From Candidatus Mediterraneibacter intestinigallinarum (GTDB taxonomy: Bacteria > Bacillota > Clostridia > Lachnospirales > Lachnospiraceae): 39,677 nt of DNA. Location: the NCBI GenBank assembly GCA_019119265.1, contig DWXI01000080.1, positions 1-39,677 of the forward strand, in the 5' to 3' direction. The notes under the pieces were generated by a model that did not search any database, was not told the DNA's origin, and was given only the letters and a program-made list of their open reading frames with translations. Shown piece after piece: positions 1 through 8,195 of this stretch. The position numbers and the translations under genes are program-made. Positions within the stretch are counted from its first letter, which is position 1, and every line of letters begins with the position of its first letter.

Positions 1-872
1 ATATTCTGAATCTGTTCCCTGATCTTTTCGATCTCTGTCTTCAGGCTGATCGCCCGGTCAGACACCTCGATGTCGTTTGCCTTGGACAGGATCGTGTTCG
101 CCTCACGGTTCATCTCCTGTGCGATGAAATCGAGTTTTCTTCCGATTTCATCCTTCTCTTCCAGTGTATTCCTCATATGGCTGATATGACTTTTAAGCCT
201 TACAACTTCCTCATCCGTACAGATCTTGTCAGCAAAGAGTATCACCTCCGATGCGATCCGGCTTTCCTCAATCTGTGTATCTGCCAGCAGCTCCTTCATT
301 TTATCCTCAAGCTTTGCCCGGTACTCGGCGACGATCTGCGGGGAACGCTCCTCGATAAATCCGATCTGTTCACTAAGGAGATCCAGCTTTGAGGTAATAT
401 CTTTTTTCAGGTTTTCCCCCTCTGTTTTCCTTGTCTCCACAAACTGTGTGAAAGCTCCTTCCAGAGCCTCTTTTAATCCGTTCCACAGCTCTTCCTCGTC
501 CTCGCTCTGCTCCTCCATCGTAAAGACTTCGGGATAACGGGAAAGTGTAGAAACGCGGACATCATTTTCCAGACCGAATTCCTCTTCCATCTGCTTTAAA
601 TATTTCATATACTCTGCCGCCAGCGCCGCATTATATTTCACTGACACCTGTGTCTGGGAGAGATCTTCGTAAGTAATAAAGATATCCACCTTGCCCCTGT
701 TTGCATAAGACTTTAAAAGTGTCCGTATAGCGGTCTCGAAGAAATTCAGTTTCTTCGGCATCCGGATATTTACATCGAGATACCGGTGGTTCACACTTTT
801 CAGTTCCACCGTGAACTTCCTTGAATCTTTCTGGACCTCACATCTGCCGAAACCGGTCATGCTCTTTATCAT
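1..872 (-). CDS. yicC: YicC/YloC family endoribonuclease, 3' end cut by window edge
   Basis: The product begins MIKSMTGFGR and continues with VELKSVNHRYLD, the hallmark N-terminus of the YicC/YloC family (YicC_N followed by DUF1732). Family members are endoribonucleases linked to sRNA and mRNA decay and to stationary-phase survival. About 290 residues are present and the last visible residues (EKIREQIQNI) match the usual C-terminus, so only one or two residues and the stop are missing. An upstream in-frame ATG at 881 would add MVD, but AGAGG at 882-886 is spaced nine bases from the ATG at 872, so 872 is preferred. It is divergent from rqcH. In Firmicutes this gene usually precedes remA, gmk and rpoZ, which would lie beyond the left edge (inference). 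Confidence 0.93.
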   Translation of the reverse strand, partial: MIKSMTGFGRCEVQKDSRKFTVELKSVNHRYLDVNIRMPKKLNFFETAIRTLLKSYANRGKVDIFITYEDLSQTQVSVKYNAALAAEYMKYLKQMEEEFGLENDVRVSTLSRYPEVFTMEEQSEDEEELWNGLKEALEGAFTQFVETRKTEGENLKKDITSKLDLLSEQIGFIEERSPQIVAEYRAKLEDKMKELLADTQIEESRIASEVILFADKICTDEEVVRLKSHISHMRNTLEEKDEIGRKLDFIAQEMNREANTILSKANDIEVSDRAISLKTEIEKIREQIQN

Positions 873-935
873 GTCAACCATCCTCTGTACATTACTATTC
901 TGTCTTACATCCGCAGCGCGGAGTAAATCTATAAT

Positions 936-964
936 ATTATACCTTCTTGTACAGGAATGGTCAA
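936..964 (-). promoter_or_regulatory. Sigma-A promoter for yicC
   Basis: On the minus strand, TTGACC (959-964) and a perfect TATAAT (936-941) are separated by exactly 17 bases. The -10 box lies about 64 bases upstream of the yicC start. Confidence 0.8.
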
Positions 965-1023
965 CACTTAATCAAGAACCGGCTGCTGTTGGCTGTTGGC
1001 TGCCGACAGAACAGCTAAAATAC

Positions 1024-1052
1024 TTTCTCGATCCGCCCGATTGTGATATACT
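1024..1052 (+). promoter_or_regulatory. Possible extended -10 promoter for rqcH
   Basis: TGATATACT (1044-1052) is an extended -10 element. The matching -35 position (TTTCTC) is poor. A GC-rich inverted repeat, GCCGG...CCGGC (about 1063-1084), would lie in the 5' leader, and AAGGAAA follows before the start codon. Confidence 0.4.
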
Positions 1053-1117
1053 CTCTTTTAGTGCCGGCCGGATAAATACCGGCAGGGAATTCTTAACCGA
1101 AAGGAAATTTAAAGATC

Positions 1118-2857
1118 ATGGCTTTTGACGGAATTGTCGTGGCAGACCTTGTCCACGAATTCAGAAGAGAACTGATAAACGGACGAATCGCAAAGATCGC
1201 CCAGCCGGAGAACGATGAACTGCTGCTCACGATCAAAGCGACGGACGGACAGAAACGGCTGTTGATCAGTGCAGACGCATCTCTTCCGCTCATTTATCTG
1301 ACGGATACAAATAAAAACGCTCCTATGACTGCGCCAAATTTCTGCATGCTCCTGCGGAAACATATCGGGGGCGGAAGGATCGTGGATATCCGCCAGCCGA
1401 AACTTGAGCGAATTGTCCATTTTACTGTCGAACATTTAGATGAGATGGGTGATTTATGCAGAAAAGAGCTGGTCGTAGAGATTATGGGAAAACACAGCAA
1501 CATCATCTTCTGTACGGAAGACGGGAGGATCATTGACAGCATCAAGCATGTTTCTGCTCAGATGAGTTCCGTGCGGGAAGTCCTGCCCGGCCGGGAGTAT
1601 TTCATCCCGGATACTATGCACAAGGCAGATCCTCTCACGGTAAATGCAGAAACCTTTAAAGAGCTGCTGACAGCAAAACCTGTGCCAGTCTCCAAAGCAG
1701 TCTACACAAGCTTTACCGGGATCAGTCCTGTAACAGCGGAGGAAATCTGCTTCCTCGCAGGTCTGGATTCATCCATTCCCGCAAAGGAATATTCGGATGA
1801 CATCCTGCTTCACCTGTATACACAGTTTGCGATTTATCTCTCTGCTGTAAAAGAAGGGCATTTTTCTCCTGCCATCTACTATGACGGCAGGGAACCGAAA
1901 GAATTTTCCGCGCTGCCTCTTACTCATTTTTCACAGTATGAGCGCAGGGAATATGCCTCTATGTCCGAAGTTCTGCGAACCTACTACTCTGCCCGCAGCC
2001 AGCTCACACGCATCCGGCAGAAATCAGCAGATCTCCGGCATATTGTCCAGACTGCCCTTGAGAGGAACCGAAAGAAATATGATCTCCAGATCCGGCAGCT
2101 AAAAGACACGGAAAACCGGGAAAAATACAAAGTCTATGGAGAACTGATCAACACCTATGGATATAACGTGGAAGAGGGAGCCAAAAAACTGGAGGCGCTG
2201 AACTATTATACAAACGAGATGATCTCCATCCCGCTCGATCCGGTAAAAACACCGCAGGAAAACGCACAGCGCTATTTTGCAAAATATAACAAACAAAAAC
2301 GGACCTTTGAAGCGCTCTCCGAGTTGAGCCGGGAGACCAAAGACGACATCACCTATCTGGAATCCATACAGACAGCCCTGGACATCGCCGTCACCGAGGA
2401 CGATCTGGCCGGAATCCGGGAGGAACTCGTTAATACCGGCTATATCAAGCGGAGATTTACAAAGAGAAAGGTGAAGATCAAAAACACTCCTCTCCACTAT
2501 ATTTCAAGCGACGGTTACCACATGTACGTAGGAAAGAATAACCTCCAGAACGACGAGCTCACCTTTAATTTTGCCTCCGGCAATGACTGGTGGTTCCACG
2601 CCAAACAGGCGCCCGGCTCCCATGTGATCGTAAAAACAAACGGAGATGAGCTTCCGGATACGACTTTTGAAGAGGCAGGGCGTCTTGCGGCATACTACTC
2701 CAGCATGCGGGGCAGCGACAAAGTTGAAATTGACTATGTAGAGAAAAAACATGTCAAAAAACCAAAAGGAGCAAAGCCGGGATTCGTCGTGTATTATACA
2801 AACTATTCTCTCGTAATAGACAGTGATATCAATGGAATACAAGAAGTTACCGGCTAA
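1118..2857 (+). CDS. rqcH: RqcH, NFACT-family ribosome quality control factor
   Basis: This 579-residue protein is a bacterial Rqc2/NEMF homologue, often annotated as fibronectin-binding protein FbpA. Family members bind the peptidyl-tRNA-obstructed 50S subunit and recruit tRNA-Ala to add C-terminal alanine tails that mark the stalled chain for degradation. The order is an NFACT-N domain (about 1-200), a helical and coiled-coil middle (about 270-430, rich in K, R and E), and an NFACT-R/DUF814 domain (about 455-560) containing NDWWFHAKQAPGSHVI. The start is supported by AAGGAAA at 1101-1107. At residues 97-98, where the B. subtilis protein has its functionally important Asp-Arg pair, this protein reads Glu-Arg. 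The residue match rests on position and context, not an alignment. Repeat module A-left begins seven bases past the stop. Confidence 0.95.
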   Translation: MAFDGIVVADLVHEFRRELINGRIAKIAQPENDELLLTIKATDGQKRLLISADASLPLIYLTDTNKNAPMTAPNFCMLLRKHIGGGRIVDIRQPKLERIVHFTVEHLDEMGDLCRKELVVEIMGKHSNIIFCTEDGRIIDSIKHVSAQMSSVREVLPGREYFIPDTMHKADPLTVNAETFKELLTAKPVPVSKAVYTSFTGISPVTAEEICFLAGLDSSIPAKEYSDDILLHLYTQFAIYLSAVKEGHFSPAIYYDGREPKEFSALPLTHFSQYERREYASMSEVLRTYYSARSQLTRIRQKSADLRHIVQTALERNRKKYDLQIRQLKDTENREKYKVYGELINTYGYNVEEGAKKLEALNYYTNEMISIPLDPVKTPQENAQRYFAKYNKQKRTFEALSELSRETKDDITYLESIQTALDIAVTEDDLAGIREELVNTGYIKRRFTKRKVKIKNTPLHYISSDGYHMYVGKNNLQNDELTFNFASGNDWWFHAKQAPGSHVIVKTNGDELPDTTFEEAGRLAAYYSSMRGSDKVEIDYVEKKHVKKPKGAKPGFVVYYTNYSLVIDSDINGIQEVTG

Positions 2858-2863
2858 TTGTGT

Positions 2864-3229
2864 AATTCGTGTTTGTTGTATAGATAACTCAGTAAAAATA
2901 GAAAAGCTAACGGGTCTGAATTACGGACGCCGAGAGAAGCGGATACTGTAACGCCATGCCGGCCCGCTTTACCTCATCCCCTGGAATCCCTGTAACAAAA
3001 AAGAAATGCTCGTTCATTGGAACTCGTATTTCTTTTTTTAACAGGGAGAAGCAGGTGTATTCGGAACGCTCCTGCCTTCATGCATGGCTTATACAGTATC
3101 CGCTTCTCGCAGCTGGCGCATCAGACGTCAGATTTTCTGGTTATCCGCAGAACATTCTATAAACAAACATTCATAAAAACGGGAAGAAATGGGCACTTTA
3201 TCGATTCGGCTCCAATCTCTTCCCATTTC
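2864..3229 (+). repeat. Module A-left (plus-strand half of locus A)
   Basis: In order: the boundary sequence; the 5' strand of the closing stem at 2934-2950, which pairs perfectly over 17 bp with 3092-3108; GCCATG (2953-2958) pairing with CATGGC (3083-3088); box GCCGGCCCGCTTTACCTCA (2958-2976); an apical hairpin with CCCTGT/ACAGGG (2988-2993/3041-3046) and a 13-bp upper stem (2997-3009/3026-3038, one G-T) capped by TCGTTCATTGGAACTC; GGTGTATTCGGAACGC (3054-3069); then CTGGCGCATC and the 3' hairpin shared with module A-right. It would be transcribed as the 3' extension of rqcH mRNA. Confidence 0.85.
3174..3229. terminator. Shared 3' hairpin at the centre of locus A, bidirectional terminator-like
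   Basis: GGGAAGA (3181-3187) pairs with TCTTCCC (3218-3224). The overlapping alternative GAAATGGG (3186-3193) pairs with CCCATTTC (3222-3229). On the minus strand the stem is followed by GTTTTTATG, as in an intrinsic terminator; on the plus strand by a weaker ATTTCT. The loop contains ATCGATAAAGT read on the minus strand, a sequence kept in copy B and as ATCAATAAAGT in copy C. Confidence 0.6.
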
Positions 3230-3541
3230 TATGAGTATTTGTTCGGAGATTGTTATAATTATCGGATGGAAAATCTATCGATTGGATGAACCAGCAAAAA
3301 AGACGGAACTGCGTGAGTCATGCATCAAGGCAGAAGCGTTCCGAAAAGCATTTGTTCTGGATGTTAGGCGAAAGAAATGGGAGTTCCAATGAACGAGCAT
3401 TTCCTTTCACCGTTACATCCATTCAAATCTTTGAGGTAGAGCGGGCCGGCATGGCGATGCAGTTCCGTCTTTTTTGCGTCTTCTTATCGATATGACATTT
3501 TTAATCGGTATAACGCATAATCTCTGGAACAAACACGAATT
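3174..3541 (-). repeat. Module A-right (minus-strand half of locus A)
   Basis: Read on the minus strand, it begins AATTCGTGTTTGTT at the ATPase stop codon. It has a perfect 19-bp closing stem of unrelated sequence to A-left (3459-3477 with 3294-3312), the box GCCGGCCCGCTCTACCTCA, and an apical hairpin (GGATGT/ACATCC at 3415-3420/3359-3364) with an identical 16-nt loop. It then carries TTTTCGGAACGC and ends in the shared 3' hairpin followed by GTTTTT. Different stem sequence with identical loop and box sequence is the key observation. Confidence 0.85.
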
Positions 3542-4845
3542 TATTTTCTCTCGACTTCCTGCCCCATCAGGTAATCTACGAACTGCTGTGCTGTTCTTCC
3601 CGACAGGCCGCCATGGGCGAGTTCCCATTTATTTGCCTCCAGCAGGAGCTGATCTTCCGGCATATCAATGCCGCCGCGCTGGGCAAGGACGCGCACGATT
3701 TCCTGAAATTCCTTCTTATCCGGGGAACCGAAATAAATCGTCACGCCAAAACGCGCCACAAGAGATAACTTCTCCTGTACAGTATCATTTGTGTGAAGCT
3801 CTTCATCCCTGTCCGCCTTGTCCCTAAATGTTTCCCGAATCAGATGCCTGCGGTTCGAAGTTGCGTAGATCAGTACATTCTCCGGCTTTCTCTCAAGCCC
3901 GCCCTCGATCACGGCTTTCAAATATTTATACTCAATCTCAAATTCTTCAAAAGAGAGATCATCCATATAAATAATAAACTTATAATTGCGGTTCTTCACC
4001 TGGGCGATCACATCGTTCAGATCTTTAAACTGATGTTTATAGACCTCGATCATACGAAGGCCCTGATCATAATACTGGTTCAGGATTGCCTTGATCGAAG
4101 AAGACTTTCCCGTTCCCGCATCACCAAACAGGAGGCAGTTATTTGCCCTGCGTCCTTTTACAAAAGCCTCCGTGTTATCGATCAGTTTCTTTTTGGCAAT
4201 CTCATATCCTACCAGATCATCCAGATGGACGTGCGCGATGTTCGTAATCGGCATAATCTCCATGTCTCCCCCTTCCGGATGCTCAATACGAAACGCCTTG
4301 TGAAGCCCCAGTTTTCCTACGCCGAACTCTTTATAGAACTGAGTCATCTTCCGCTTAAACTCTTCCACATCCGCAGCTTCTCCAAGCGCTTCGGCCAGCG
4401 TGCAGATCCGGTCTCTCACCCTGCGGTTGAATACTTTTCCTGTCCTGCTGCCATTCTTGTAATCCATGAGCACCTGGATGCATCCCGCCCCAAGATCTTT
4501 CTCCAATTCACTGAAATCATAGTCGAACAGTTCTTTGAAAATACCGAAGTCATGAAGTGCAATCTCATTGATACTCCCCTCGATCTCTCCCACGATTTCA
4601 CAGGAAGTACTGTAGGCGTTCTCATCATTTACCAGAAGGAATGTCAGATAAGTATGCCAGAGATTTCCCTCAAATCCATGGCTTACCGAAAGTTCCAGAA
4701 GCTCATTGACACATTCAAAGAGAAGACTTCTAAGATCCTCCGCATTGTAGTACTCATTTCCATGGTTTTCCATGAGAAATGTCATGTCCTGCAACACTTC
4801 GCCATAGTCCATATTTTTATAAAGCATAAGTTCATTTGTACGCAT
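3541..4845 (-). CDS. DUF815 family AAA-type ATPase
   Basis: This 434-residue protein has an uncharacterised N-terminal half (about 1-195) and a DUF815 ATPase domain after it. It shows Walker A GDAGTGKSS (241-249), Walker B FIIYMDDLSFE with the acidic pair at 295-296, an arginine-rich segment YATSNRRHLIRETF, and a sensor region. DUF815 proteins are widespread single-domain ATPases of unknown job; the fold is related to the DnaA/DnaC-type AAA+ group. I see no partner gene that fixes a function. The ATG at 4845 is followed downstream by pheA's stop region in the opposite reading order: pheA ends 24 bases upstream, so the two may be co-transcribed. Its stop codon overlaps the terminus of repeat locus A. 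Confidence 0.88.
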   Translation of the reverse strand: MRTNELMLYKNMDYGEVLQDMTFLMENHGNEYYNAEDLRSLLFECVNELLELSVSHGFEGNLWHTYLTFLLVNDENAYSTSCEIVGEIEGSINEIALHDFGIFKELFDYDFSELEKDLGAGCIQVLMDYKNGSRTGKVFNRRVRDRICTLAEALGEAADVEEFKRKMTQFYKEFGVGKLGLHKAFRIEHPEGGDMEIMPITNIAHVHLDDLVGYEIAKKKLIDNTEAFVKGRRANNCLLFGDAGTGKSSSIKAILNQYYDQGLRMIEVYKHQFKDLNDVIAQVKNRNYKFIIYMDDLSFEEFEIEYKYLKAVIEGGLERKPENVLIYATSNRRHLIRETFRDKADRDEELHTNDTVQEKLSLVARFGVTIYFGSPDKKEFQEIVRVLAQRGGIDMPEDQLLLEANKWELAHGGLSGRTAQQFVDYLMGQEVERK

Positions 4846-4869
4846 ATTGTTTCCTCCTGATTTCCGTTC

Positions 4870-6000
4870 TTAATAATTCCCAAGAATCTTAAGATTCTGT
4901 GATTCTTCCCTTAATCCCCGGATTGCATTTTTGACCGCCGGATCTTCAAGATTTCCTTCAAAATCCACAAAAAAGCAGTACTCCCATGGTCTTCCCTTGA
5001 CAGGACGTGATTCAATCTTCGTCATGTTCAGGTCATTGTAGATAAAATGCGACAATATCCCGTAAAGCGATCCACTGTGGTGGGGCAGTTCAAACCGGAT
5101 ACTGATCTTTGACGCATCCTTTAAAAATACTTTCTGGTTTGTCACAACAATAAACCTTGTAGAATTATCCGCGTCATCGTTGATACCGTCAACAAGAACA
5201 GAAAGTCCGTGCACCTGCGCTGCATAGGAGCTGCATACCGCCGCCTGTGAAATGTCATTTTCTTCCAGTACTTTCTTAGCCGCGATTGCGGTATTCACCA
5301 CACTGATCTGCTGCCAGTCCGGATGTGCGTCGAGAAAACGTGTCGTCTGCATCAGCGCCTCTGCTTTAGAATAAACACGTTTGATATCGGAAAGCTCCGC
5401 TCCCGGAAGGCCTGACAGAGTATGTACGACCGGCAGAATTGTCTCCGCTACAATATAGTTTTCAAATTCATCCAGCAAGTCGTACATCTCGATCACGGGT
5501 CCCGCCGTAGAATTCTCAATGGGAAGAACCGCGTAGTCCGCTGCGCCTTCCTCGATCGCTTCCATCGCTTCACGAAATGTCCGTACATGAAAACTGTTCA
5601 CATCGTTTCCGAAAAACTGATGCATTGCGGCCTGACCGTAAGCGCCCTCGGTTCCCTGAAAAACAACTCTCGCATTTTCCCGGTCCAGATCGTCAATACG
5701 GATGAACGGCAGTTTTCCCAATGCCCCCGCCTCAACAAGCTGACGGTACTGAAGTTTTCTGCTCATGGACATGAGCTGCTGGTATAACTCCTGTATTCCT
5801 TTTTTATTAAAATCGCCACTGACTTTTGACGCAACATCGGCAAGCTTTTCCTTTTCACGCTGTCTGTCAAATACTTTGCGTCCGGCCTTTACTTTATATT
5901 CACCGACTTCGCCACAAACTTCCATCCTCTGTTCATAAAGCGCGGCGATCCGATCATCTATCTTATCCAGTTTATCTCTGAGTACTTCCAGTGACTCCAT
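4870..6000 (-). CDS. pheA: Bifunctional chorismate mutase / prephenate dehydratase (P-protein)
   Basis: This 376-residue protein converts chorismate to prephenate and then to phenylpyruvate in phenylalanine synthesis. Residues 1-85 form an AroQ-type chorismate mutase (LRDKLDKIDDRIAALYEQRMEV). A prephenate dehydratase domain follows (about 108-280; FQGTEGAYGQAA, PIENSTAG, STRFIVV). The C-terminal ACT domain (about 290-370) has the ESRP motif typical of phenylalanine binding. The usual GALV motif reads GSLY here, so feedback strength cannot be assumed. The frame is open to 6045, but AAAGGAG sits seven bases before the ATG at 6000, and MESLEVLRDKLDKID is the normal N-terminus. DAHP synthase lies nearby (9180-10211) but is not in the same operon. 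Confidence 0.96.
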   Translation of the reverse strand: MESLEVLRDKLDKIDDRIAALYEQRMEVCGEVGEYKVKAGRKVFDRQREKEKLADVASKVSGDFNKKGIQELYQQLMSMSRKLQYRQLVEAGALGKLPFIRIDDLDRENARVVFQGTEGAYGQAAMHQFFGNDVNSFHVRTFREAMEAIEEGAADYAVLPIENSTAGPVIEMYDLLDEFENYIVAETILPVVHTLSGLPGAELSDIKRVYSKAEALMQTTRFLDAHPDWQQISVVNTAIAAKKVLEENDISQAAVCSSYAAQVHGLSVLVDGINDDADNSTRFIVVTNQKVFLKDASKISIRFELPHHSGSLYGILSHFIYNDLNMTKIESRPVKGRPWEYCFFVDFEGNLEDPAVKNAIRGLREESQNLKILGNY

Positions 6001-6070
6001 TTTACTGCTCCTTTCGATTTCATGCACTAAATTAGTATAGTACATTTCTCGGATAAAATCTACTTTGGAG

Positions 6071-6099
6071 TTGAAAATCGCTTTGATTTATTATATGAT
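6071..6099 (+). promoter_or_regulatory. Sigma-A promoter for the nitroreductase gene
   Basis: TTGAAA (6071-6076), a 17-base spacer and TATGAT (6094-6099) lie 28 bases upstream of the start, just before the AGGGAGG ribosome binding site. Confidence 0.6.
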
Positions 6100-6127
6100 T
6101 ATGTGGAGAATTTAGGGAGGTACACAA

Positions 6128-6664
6128 ATGAACGTCACTGAATGTTTAAAAACCCGCAGAAGTATCCGAAAATACACGGCTGAACCTGTTGATCATTCTG
6201 TTATTGATTCTATTGTTTCTCTGGCATCTTATTCCCCTTCCTGGAAAAATACTCAGATTACCCGCTATATTGCAATTGAAGACTCTTCTCTTCTTGCCGA
6301 GATCGCGGACAAGTATACCCCGGAATACAATTCAAACATCATACGTCAGGTAAACGTGCTGATGGCTGTCACTTTCAAAAAAGGGCGATGCGGCTATGAA
6401 CGCGACGGATCCTTTACGACCAAAAAGGGCGACCGGTGGCAGATGTTTGACGTGGGAGTGGCATGTCAGAGTTTCTGCCTCGCAGCATGGGATCACAGTC
6501 TTGGAACTGTGATCATGGGTGTATTCGACGAGGAGGGAATCAGTAAACTCCTCAATCTTCCGGAGGATCAGGAACTGGCGGCGCTGATTGCGATCGGTCA
6601 TCCTGATATCAAGCCCGACGCGCCGAAGAGGAAATCGGTTGATGAACTGCTTCAGTACAAATAG
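6128..6664 (+). CDS. Nitroreductase family FMN-dependent oxidoreductase
   Basis: This 178-residue protein has the short nitroreductase layout. The N-terminal TRRSIRKYTAEPVD motif contacts the FMN phosphate, and a SYSPSWKNTQ stretch follows at the cofactor edge. The C-terminal part contains DHSLGTVIMGVFDEEGISKLLNLPEDQELAALIAIGHPD, the usual glycine-rich closing segment. The family reduces nitroaromatics, quinones or flavins with NAD(P)H; the physiological substrate cannot be read from sequence. The start is fixed by AGGGAGG seven bases upstream. It has its own promoter and precedes pyrB by 81 bases, so read-through into pyrBI is possible. Confidence 0.88.
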   Translation: MNVTECLKTRRSIRKYTAEPVDHSVIDSIVSLASYSPSWKNTQITRYIAIEDSSLLAEIADKYTPEYNSNIIRQVNVLMAVTFKKGRCGYERDGSFTTKKGDRWQMFDVGVACQSFCLAAWDHSLGTVIMGVFDEEGISKLLNLPEDQELAALIAIGHPDIKPDAPKRKSVDELLQYK

Positions 6665-6745
6665 GACAGCAATGCGCTGCCTGCCACTGACAAATACACT
6701 CTGAAATCTTTGTAAATATATTTTCTTTAATTAAGGAGGACACTT

Positions 6746-7666
6746 ATGAGACATTTGATGAGCCCACTGGACCTTACCGTGGAAGAACTTGACAAGCTTC
6801 TGGATCTTGCACAGGATATCGAAGCAAATCCGGAAAAGTATGCACATGCATGTGAAGGAAAAAAACTTGCCACACTGTTTTATGAACCGAGTACAAGGAC
6901 ACGTTTAAGCCATGAGGCCGCCATGCTGAATCTGGGCGGAAGCGTACTTGGATTCTCCTCGGCTGACTCCAGTTCTGCATCCAAAGGAGAGAGCGTCTCC
7001 GATACAATTCGCACTGTATCCTGCTACGCAGATATCTGTGCCATGAGACATCCGAAAGAAGGCGCTCCGATGGTCGCCTGCCAGCACTCTTCCATCCCGG
7101 TTATCAATGCAGGAGACGGCGGACATCAGCATCCGACACAGACGCTGACAGATCTGCTGACAATCCGCAATGTCAAAGGGAGACTCAACAACCTGACAAT
7201 TGGTCTGTGTGGCGACCTGAAATTCGGACGTACCGTACACTCTCTTATCAACGCTCTCGTGAGATATGAAAACATCCGTTTCATCCTGATCTCGCCGGAA
7301 GAATTAAGACTTCCGGAATATATCCGCCACGATGTGCTGGATCGCAACAACATCGAATATGAAGAGGTCGTACGTCTCGAAGACGCGATGCCAAACCTTG
7401 ATATCCTCTACATGACACGTGTACAGAAAGAACGTTTCTTCAACGAGGAAGATTATGTCCGCATGAAAGATTTTTACATACTTGACAAGGCAAAGATGAA
7501 ACTTGCTCCGGAAGACATGTACGTGCTCCATCCGCTCCCGAGAGTAAACGAGATTTCCGTGGAAGTGGATGACGATCCCCGGGCGGCTTATTTCCGTCAG
7601 GTACAGTACGGCGTATATGTCCGCATGGCGCTGATCCTGACACTGCTTGATATTCATGTAGACTGA
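6746..7666 (+). CDS. pyrB: Aspartate carbamoyltransferase catalytic subunit
   Basis: This 306-residue protein condenses carbamoyl phosphate and aspartate to carbamoyl aspartate, the committed step of pyrimidine synthesis. It shows the carbamoyl-phosphate loop [13 protein letters not shown] (STRTR at 49-53), [12 protein letters not shown] (129-140) and HPLPRVNEI near the C-terminus. A perfect AAGGAGG precedes the ATG. pyrI follows after 85 bases, so the holoenzyme is the allosteric PyrB6-PyrI6 type. A CTGACA at 6687 could be part of a promoter, but I see no convincing -10 and no PyrR-type attenuator in the 81-base leader. Confidence 0.97.
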   Translation: MRHLMSPLDLTVEELDKLLDLAQDIEANPEKYAHACEGKKLATLFYEPSTRTRLSHEAAMLNLGGSVLGFSSADSSSASKGESVSDTIRTVSCYADICAMRHPKEGAPMVACQHSSIPVINAGDGGHQHPTQTLTDLLTIRNVKGRLNNLTIGLCGDLKFGRTVHSLINALVRYENIRFILISPEELRLPEYIRHDVLDRNNIEYEEVVRLEDAMPNLDILYMTRVQKERFFNEEDYVRMKDFYILDKAKMKLAPEDMYVLHPLPRVNEISVEVDDDPRAAYFRQVQYGVYVRMALILTLLDIHVD

Positions 7667-7751
7667 ACAGATCTGCACTGCGTATAGTATAGACAGATAT
7701 GAGGACCCTGATCAGAATTGATCATATTTCAAATATAGAAAGGAAACGACC

Positions 7752-8195
7752 ATGGTAAAAAATACATTGAATGTAGGAAGTATCTCTGAAGGTTTTGTTC
7801 TTGACCATATTGAGGCAGGCAGGAGTATGGACATTTACAAATATCTGCACCTGGACAAGCTGGACTGCTGCGTCGCCATCATCAAGAACGCAAAGAGCAA
7901 TAAAATGGGCAGGAAAGATATTATCAAGATTGAGTGCCCGATCGACTTCATGGATCTGGATATTCTCGGATTCATTGATCACAACATCACGATCAATATC
8001 ATCGAGGATGAAAAGATCGTTGAGAAGAAACAGCTGAAACTCCCGAAAGAGATCCGCAATGTGATCCGCTGCAAGAACCCGAGATGCATTACATCCATCG
8101 AGCAGGGGCTGGATCATGTGTTTGTGCTCACAGATGAGGAAAATCAGATCTACAGATGTAAATACTGCGAAGAGAAATACAGACGAAGAAGATAG
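7752..8195 (+). CDS. pyrI: Aspartate carbamoyltransferase regulatory subunit
   Basis: This 147-residue protein is the nucleotide-binding regulatory chain of aspartate transcarbamoylase. The N-terminal allosteric domain (about 1-95) starts LNVGSISEGFVLDHIEAG. The C-terminal zinc domain has four cysteines at 107, 112, 136 and 139 in the CX4C...CX2C pattern. AGAAAGGAAA precedes the ATG. The pyrB-pyrI gap includes TGATCAGAATTGATCA, a short palindromic repeat of unknown meaning. Repeat module D starts at the base after the stop codon. No other pyr genes lie in the window. Confidence 0.97.
   Translation: MVKNTLNVGSISEGFVLDHIEAGRSMDIYKYLHLDKLDCCVAIIKNAKSNKMGRKDIIKIECPIDFMDLDILGFIDHNITINIIEDEKIVEKKQLKLPKEIRNVIRCKNPRCITSIEQGLDHVFVLTDEENQIYRCKYCEEKYRRRR

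Larger units (their letters stand above)
2864..3541. repeat. Repeat locus A: complete head-to-head dimer of a structured non-coding module
   Basis: A 678-bp element fills the gap between the convergent genes rqcH and the DUF815 ATPase. It is bounded by a perfect 14-bp terminal inverted repeat: AATTCGTGTTTGTT (2864-2877) and its complement (3528-3541). Its halves are diverged inverted copies of one module. CGCCATGCCGGCCC plus 11 more bases (2952-2976) reappears inverted at 3432-3456 with one mismatch, and the 16-nt loop TCGTTCATTGGAACTC (3010-3025) reappears inverted at about 3380-3395. The right terminus overlaps the stop codon of the ATPase gene (3541-3543). Short open frames inside run on both strands across the palindromes and lack family matches or convincing start sites, so I read the locus as non-coding. 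Related copies lie at 8196, 14615 and 36964. Confidence 0.9.

Noticed and set aside
2864-3541. Reading repeat locus A as an insertion sequence or group II intron
   Set aside because: There is no transposase or reverse transcriptase frame and no recognisable intron domain V. The terminal inverted repeat is explained by two modules placed head to head. No clear target-site duplication was seen.
2956-3827. Several short open frames in the rqcH-ATPase gap
   Set aside because: They run in opposite directions through the palindromic repeat, change between copies, and have no convincing start sites or family features.
6665-6745. Possible PyrR attenuator upstream of pyrB
   Set aside because: The 81-base leader has no anti-terminator/terminator pair.
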